Assembly: GCA_044433365.1 (NCBI GenBank)
Contig: JAWXTR010000014.1
Span: 1-36,019 of the forward strand
Direction of reading: 5' to 3'
Source: CAMQVM01 sp044433365
Lineage (GTDB): Bacteria; Bacteroidota; Bacteroidia; Bacteroidales; Rikenellaceae
Length of the DNA: 36,019 bases
In this document: one piece after another, positions 33,094 to 36,019 of the stretch
Numbering within the stretch: the first letter of the stretch is position 1
Layout of the letters: every line of letters starts with the position of its first letter
Position numbers and translations under genes: made by a program
The notes under the pieces: generated by a model
Databases searched by the model: none
The model's input: only the letters and a program-made list of their open reading frames with translations
What the model was told of the DNA's origin: nothing

Positions 33094-34137
33094 ATGCAAT
33101 TTTTAGATCAAAACAATAGTAGTAAAATCGGAACAGCATTTACAGTAAATGATGACGCACTTGCAAGCAAAATAGATAATGCTATTGCAGCCAATTCTAC
33201 CGACAAATACACAAGCGTATTCGACACATCAAGTACAAACAACTTTGAGATAAAAGTACCTGATAGCCTTGTAAATCCCACTATTAGTGGGCTTGGCAAT
33301 AAATCACAAGTAGACTCGACTAATAATAATGAGGTGTTTGCAAGTAAAGAAGATAATTCAAAAAACAGATATGCAAGTGTATTTGACACCTCAAGCACTA
33401 GCAATTTTGGAATTAAGATGCCAAATTTTACTTCATACAATTCATTATCTTCAGATGAAAATAATGATAATTTTGGAAATAATAAAAAAATATCTAATTT
33501 TACAATAGATAACACCAATTCATTACGAGATAATATTTTAGAGTATTCCAGAAATAGTGCTAATTCACTGTTTCAAAACATTAAAAATTCTAATGAAAAA
33601 TCTACGAATGATCAGTCAAGATTATATAAGTACAATCAAGATTTGCAAAATGTTAGTATTAATTTTGCAAAGCCAAACGATAGAAATTATGTATCAGAAA
33701 AATCGTTAGATATAATACGTAAAATTGCAGTGGATTCGAATTGTAACACTATATTAATCACTAGCACGGTAAGGACTCCTAGGGAACAAGCCTTGCAATT
33801 TTATAATGATGATATATCAAAAGGTTTCAGTGAACAATATAACTTATATAGTAATTATGGAGATGAGGTAATTAAAATACACGAAAATAATCAATCATTG
33901 CCTAAAGAAGAAATAATTAATCTAATGACTAAAAAAATAAACGACCTAATACCATCCAATGTTTCAAAACATTGTGGAGACCATAATCAATTAAATGTAT
34001 TTGATATAGCGTATTCTTCATTGGGGGTAAATCGTTTGTCTTTTATAGATCAAGCTAAAAAACTTACAGGTACTTTAATTTCTAAATTAATAGATGAACC
34101 AAAACACAAATGCGTTCATATAGAAATTGAACAATAA
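33094..34137 (+). CDS. Candidate toxic effector: repeat-bearing N-terminus with M15-like peptidase domain
   Basis: The 347-residue protein has no signal peptide or membrane helix. The N-terminal 190 residues are Asn/Ser-rich and contain a duplicated motif, YTSVFDTSSTNNFEIKVP (39-56) and YASVFDTSSTSNFGIKMP (93-110). The C-terminal 150 residues resemble a zinc D,D-peptidase of the M15 type: TSTVRTPREQAL (223-234, like the Arg-containing motif), SKHCGDHNQLNVFDIAYS (291-308, candidate ligands His293 and Asp304), and VHIEI (341-345, candidate ligand His342). Such domains cut peptidoglycan peptides. Lack of export signal plus the next gene encoding an exported protein suggests an effector delivered by a secretion machine (for example type VI) with its immunity protein. 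Motif spacing differs from VanX/VanY, so activity is inference. The gene is very AT-rich and probably acquired. Confidence 0.65.
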   Translation: MQFLDQNNSSKIGTAFTVNDDALASKIDNAIAANSTDKYTSVFDTSSTNNFEIKVPDSLVNPTISGLGNKSQVDSTNNNEVFASKEDNSKNRYASVFDTSSTSNFGIKMPNFTSYNSLSSDENNDNFGNNKKISNFTIDNTNSLRDNILEYSRNSANSLFQNIKNSNEKSTNDQSRLYKYNQDLQNVSINFAKPNDRNYVSEKSLDIIRKIAVDSNCNTILITSTVRTPREQALQFYNDDISKGFSEQYNLYSNYGDEVIKIHENNQSLPKEEIINLMTKKINDLIPSNVSKHCGDHNQLNVFDIAYSSLGVNRLSFIDQAKKLTGTLISKLIDEPKHKCVHIEIEQ

Positions 34138-34153
34138 ATTAAAAATTACGACT

Positions 34154-35110
34154 ATGATAAAATTTTTCACTCAGCTGTTAGAGGTCTCTTTTGTATTTGG
34201 ATTATATATCTTATTTCCTGTAATATGCAGTGCGACAACATTTGAAAACAGGAATATTGGTCGAAAAGATTCCTTATTTGTAAATTCTGATAGGTGTGCT
34301 TTGTTTTTTACAGGCGACAACGAAGAATTTTTAAAATATAAAAGTATATTTCAAGATAAAACCATTGACCTCATAGCTGTTGATTCAATATATTCTGTTA
34401 TAAATTTCAGTGATGGCTATTCTGTAAATATTTCTCATGGTAGAGTTAATAAACAGAAAATATTATTCTATCAACATGCTAAAAAGGAGATTTGGGTTAT
34501 TCCTGATTTTATTGATGTTGCTGAAAGTGTATATTGTCAAGACAATAATTATCAATATGTTATAGATGATGGTTGTTGTATTTTAAATGATTATGGATGG
34601 GCATGTTATAATAATAATTTAGAAAAGGTTAAACAGATTTGCGAGGAAAAATTTGATATAAATTCCGATGCTATGTTAGATTTAAATTTTGCGTATGGTG
34701 CACTAGCTTGCGCAATATATAACGGAAATATAGATATTGTAAAATATCTGATTGAAAATAAAATAGATGTAAACAGAGCACATACAGAATACCTAATAAC
34801 CCCTCTTTCTATGGTAGCAGATGTGAAAGAGAGTAAAAAGAGAATTGAGATTGCCACGTTGTTGATTAAAGCTGGTGCAGATGTGAATGGTGCAGGTAAA
34901 TCATCTTTCGGTTATGGCTTTTATCCTCTAATATCTGCTATTGAAATTGGAGATGTAGAGTTTGTTAGGCTTTTGATTATAAACGGTGCCACTGCGCAGC
35001 TAAAAGATGAAAAAGAGGGTTATATCACATCAACAATAAATACATTGGAAGTCGAGAAACCTATTGAAGCAGAGGAAATTAAAAAAATGATTAAAGTTGA
35101 GAATAATTAA
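34154..35110 (+). CDS. Exported ankyrin-repeat protein, candidate immunity protein
   Basis: I start at the ATG at 34154, 16 bp after the previous stop codon, because it opens a clear signal peptide (MIKFFTQLLEVSFVFGLYIL, cleavage near CSATT); an upstream in-frame ATG (34127) would overlap the previous gene and add a charged extension. The result is 318 residues. The N-terminal half (about 30-150) is not recognised. The C-terminal half has three to four ankyrin-type repeats: ALACAIYNGNIDIVKYLIEN, then TPLSMVADVKESKKRIEIAT with LLIKAGADVN, then YPLISAIEIGDVEFVRLLII with NGA. Periplasmic ankyrin proteins next to cell-wall-degrading effectors often act as their inhibitors. Tight spacing and shared direction support a cognate pair. 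A general protein-binding role remains possible. Confidence 0.7.
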   Translation: MIKFFTQLLEVSFVFGLYILFPVICSATTFENRNIGRKDSLFVNSDRCALFFTGDNEEFLKYKSIFQDKTIDLIAVDSIYSVINFSDGYSVNISHGRVNKQKILFYQHAKKEIWVIPDFIDVAESVYCQDNNYQYVIDDGCCILNDYGWACYNNNLEKVKQICEEKFDINSDAMLDLNFAYGALACAIYNGNIDIVKYLIENKIDVNRAHTEYLITPLSMVADVKESKKRIEIATLLIKAGADVNGAGKSSFGYGFYPLISAIEIGDVEFVRLLIINGATAQLKDEKEGYITSTINTLEVEKPIEAEEIKKMIKVENN

Positions 35111-35129
35111 TTTGACACTATAAAAAATA

Positions 35130-35270
35130 ATGAAACCAAAAAATGCAAAATTATCTAAATTTACAGATAACCCTCCTCTTAATGCTTTCTTTTTTTTACA
35201 ACATAAATATAATTATAAACCATTTGCTACTATGATAGTTTATAAATCGTCAGATATTATTACTATATAG
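35130..35270 (+). CDS. Possible small protein of 46 residues
   Basis: An ATG 19 bases after the ankyrin gene stop opens a frame of 46 codons ending at TAG (35268-35270). The peptide begins MKPKNAKLSKFTDNPPLNAF and has no clear membrane segment or family. The spacing fits cotranscription with the pair upstream. It may be a remnant or chance frame in AT-rich DNA. Confidence 0.25.
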   Translation: MKPKNAKLSKFTDNPPLNAFFFLQHKYNYKPFATMIVYKSSDIITI

Positions 35271-35290
35271 ATTTTAATATTAAATAAGTA

Positions 35291-35632
35291 ATGGATAATA
35301 TAGAGCTTAATTTTAAAAATAATATACGGAAATTATTCATTTTCAATGTAATAGTAGGTGTTGTTTCTCTGGTGATATTCTTTTTTGCTGATGAAATATT
35401 ACCAGATGGAATAGAATTAAATGATGATTATGGAATTTTCTTAGCGTGTTTTATTGCATTCTCTATTCCTAGTTTATTTTGGCTTATAGTCTCATCTATA
35501 TTTAAAAAAATACCTGATTTTATATTTTATACATATATTACAATTTTTGCATGTTTGTTTGCTCCATTTTTTTTATTTGTATTTCTTATTATATTAACTG
35601 CTATTGTTGATTTAATAAAGTCAGTATTTTAG
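35291..35632 (+). CDS. Small multi-pass membrane protein, member 1 of a tandem related pair
   Basis: The 113-residue protein is mostly hydrophobic with three probable membrane helices: about 14-32 (LFIFNVIVGVVSLVIFFFAD), 48-70 and 77-105. Between the second and third lies SIPSLFWLIVSSIFKKI, which closely matches FIPSIFWILISNIFKNI in the next gene. The family is not recognised. Position downstream of the candidate effector and immunity genes, in the same AT-rich DNA, suggests a linked role such as an additional immunity protein, but nothing in the sequence proves it. Confidence 0.6.
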   Translation: MDNIELNFKNNIRKLFIFNVIVGVVSLVIFFFADEILPDGIELNDDYGIFLACFIAFSIPSLFWLIVSSIFKKIPDFIFYTYITIFACLFAPFFLFVFLIILTAIVDLIKSVF

Positions 35633-35700
35633 GCAAATCTGGTAGGTAAAAACATTATGGTTGCAACCTTTTTGCTACACAAATAATATATGAAAAAATT

Positions 35701-36018
35701 ATGGAAAACCTAATCAAAAAATATTATATATTTAATATATATCTATGCGTTATTCCGTTTATATTTTGGGTAATAATTTATATAGGCATGTTGGATTTTC
35801 CAACTATTTATCCATCATTAGATAATATTATCTTTGCGGTAACAAATATTCTTGCATTATCTTTTATTCCTAGCATATTCTGGATATTGATTAGTAACAT
35901 TTTTAAAAATATACATATATTAATAACTATTATATATTTTGGAATATATCTATTTTGTATTATAAATTATGGTATTTTACTTATAACTATGGCTTTATCT
36001 TCTACACCTTTTTTTTAA
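35701..36018 (+). CDS. Small multi-pass membrane protein, member 2 of a tandem related pair
   Basis: The 105-residue protein is complete, with its TAA at 36016-36018 next to the window end. It has three probable membrane helices (about 9-29, 42-64, 70-98) in the same layout as its upstream neighbour. The shared stretch FIPSIFWILISNIFKNI sits at the same place as SIPSLFWLIVSSIFKKI, and both start with a short charged segment (MENLIKKYYIFN against NIRKLFIFN). They look like diverged duplicates. Function is unknown. The cluster may continue beyond the window. Confidence 0.6.
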   Translation: MENLIKKYYIFNIYLCVIPFIFWVIIYIGMLDFPTIYPSLDNIIFAVTNILALSFIPSIFWILISNIFKNIHILITIIYFGIYLFCIINYGILLITMALSSTPFF

Positions 36019-36019
36019 T

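Overview
The window looks like a chromosomal segment of a Bacteroidales bacterium (phylum Bacteroidota). Evidence is the Bacteroidota-type promoters (TTTG, a 18-19 nt spacer, then TAnnTTTG), RpoB and RpoC proteins of Bacteroidota length, a succinylornithine-type carbamoyltransferase, serine-type sulfatases, BACON domains and a GH110/GH2/sulfatase glycan cluster. A Rikenellaceae-like gut or host-associated species is a guess from this content; species cannot be fixed from the window.

Layout. 1-372 is the C-terminal end of an IS66-type transposase. 588-14259, all on the minus strand, is the classical translation/transcription cluster: tRNA-Thr, tRNA-Tyr, tRNA-Gly, tuf, tRNA-Trp, secE, nusG, rplK, rplA, rplJ, rplL, rpoB, rpoC. 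It starts at a near-perfect promoter at 14229-14259 and ends at a strong terminator after rpoC. The rplL-rpoB and rpoB-rpoC spacers are unusually long and full of hairpins. 14357-19186 (minus) carries a BACON/leucine-rich-repeat lipoprotein, argF' (arginine synthesis) and pheT. 19384-21728 (plus) carries mqnA (futalosine menaquinone route), a CorA-type metal transporter and the hibernation factor hpf.

21901-31959 (minus) is a five-gene glycan-degradation cluster in transcription order: lipoprotein sulfatase, GH110 alpha-galactosidase, sulfatase, GH2 beta-galactosidase-like enzyme, sulfatase. All five are exported and together fit removal of sulfate, alpha-galactose and beta-linked sugar from a sulfated galactose-rich glycan (algal galactan or host mucin-type). 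No SusC/SusD pair or regulator lies in the window. Hairpins that look like terminators separate some of the genes.

31960-33093 has no intact gene. It holds a terminator, a broken gene remnant, a 166-bp near-perfect palindrome and members of a second palindromic repeat family, whose two long copies (30178-30338, 32914-33078) differ by paired, structure-preserving changes.

33094-36018 (plus) is a strikingly AT-rich island beginning directly after one of those palindromes. A 347-aa protein without signal peptide has a repeat-bearing N-terminus and a C-terminal domain resembling zinc M15-type peptidoglycan peptidases. It is followed by an exported ankyrin-repeat protein and two related small membrane proteins. 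I read this as a candidate antibacterial effector with a periplasmic immunity protein and possible extra immunity-like genes; this is the most interesting part of the window.
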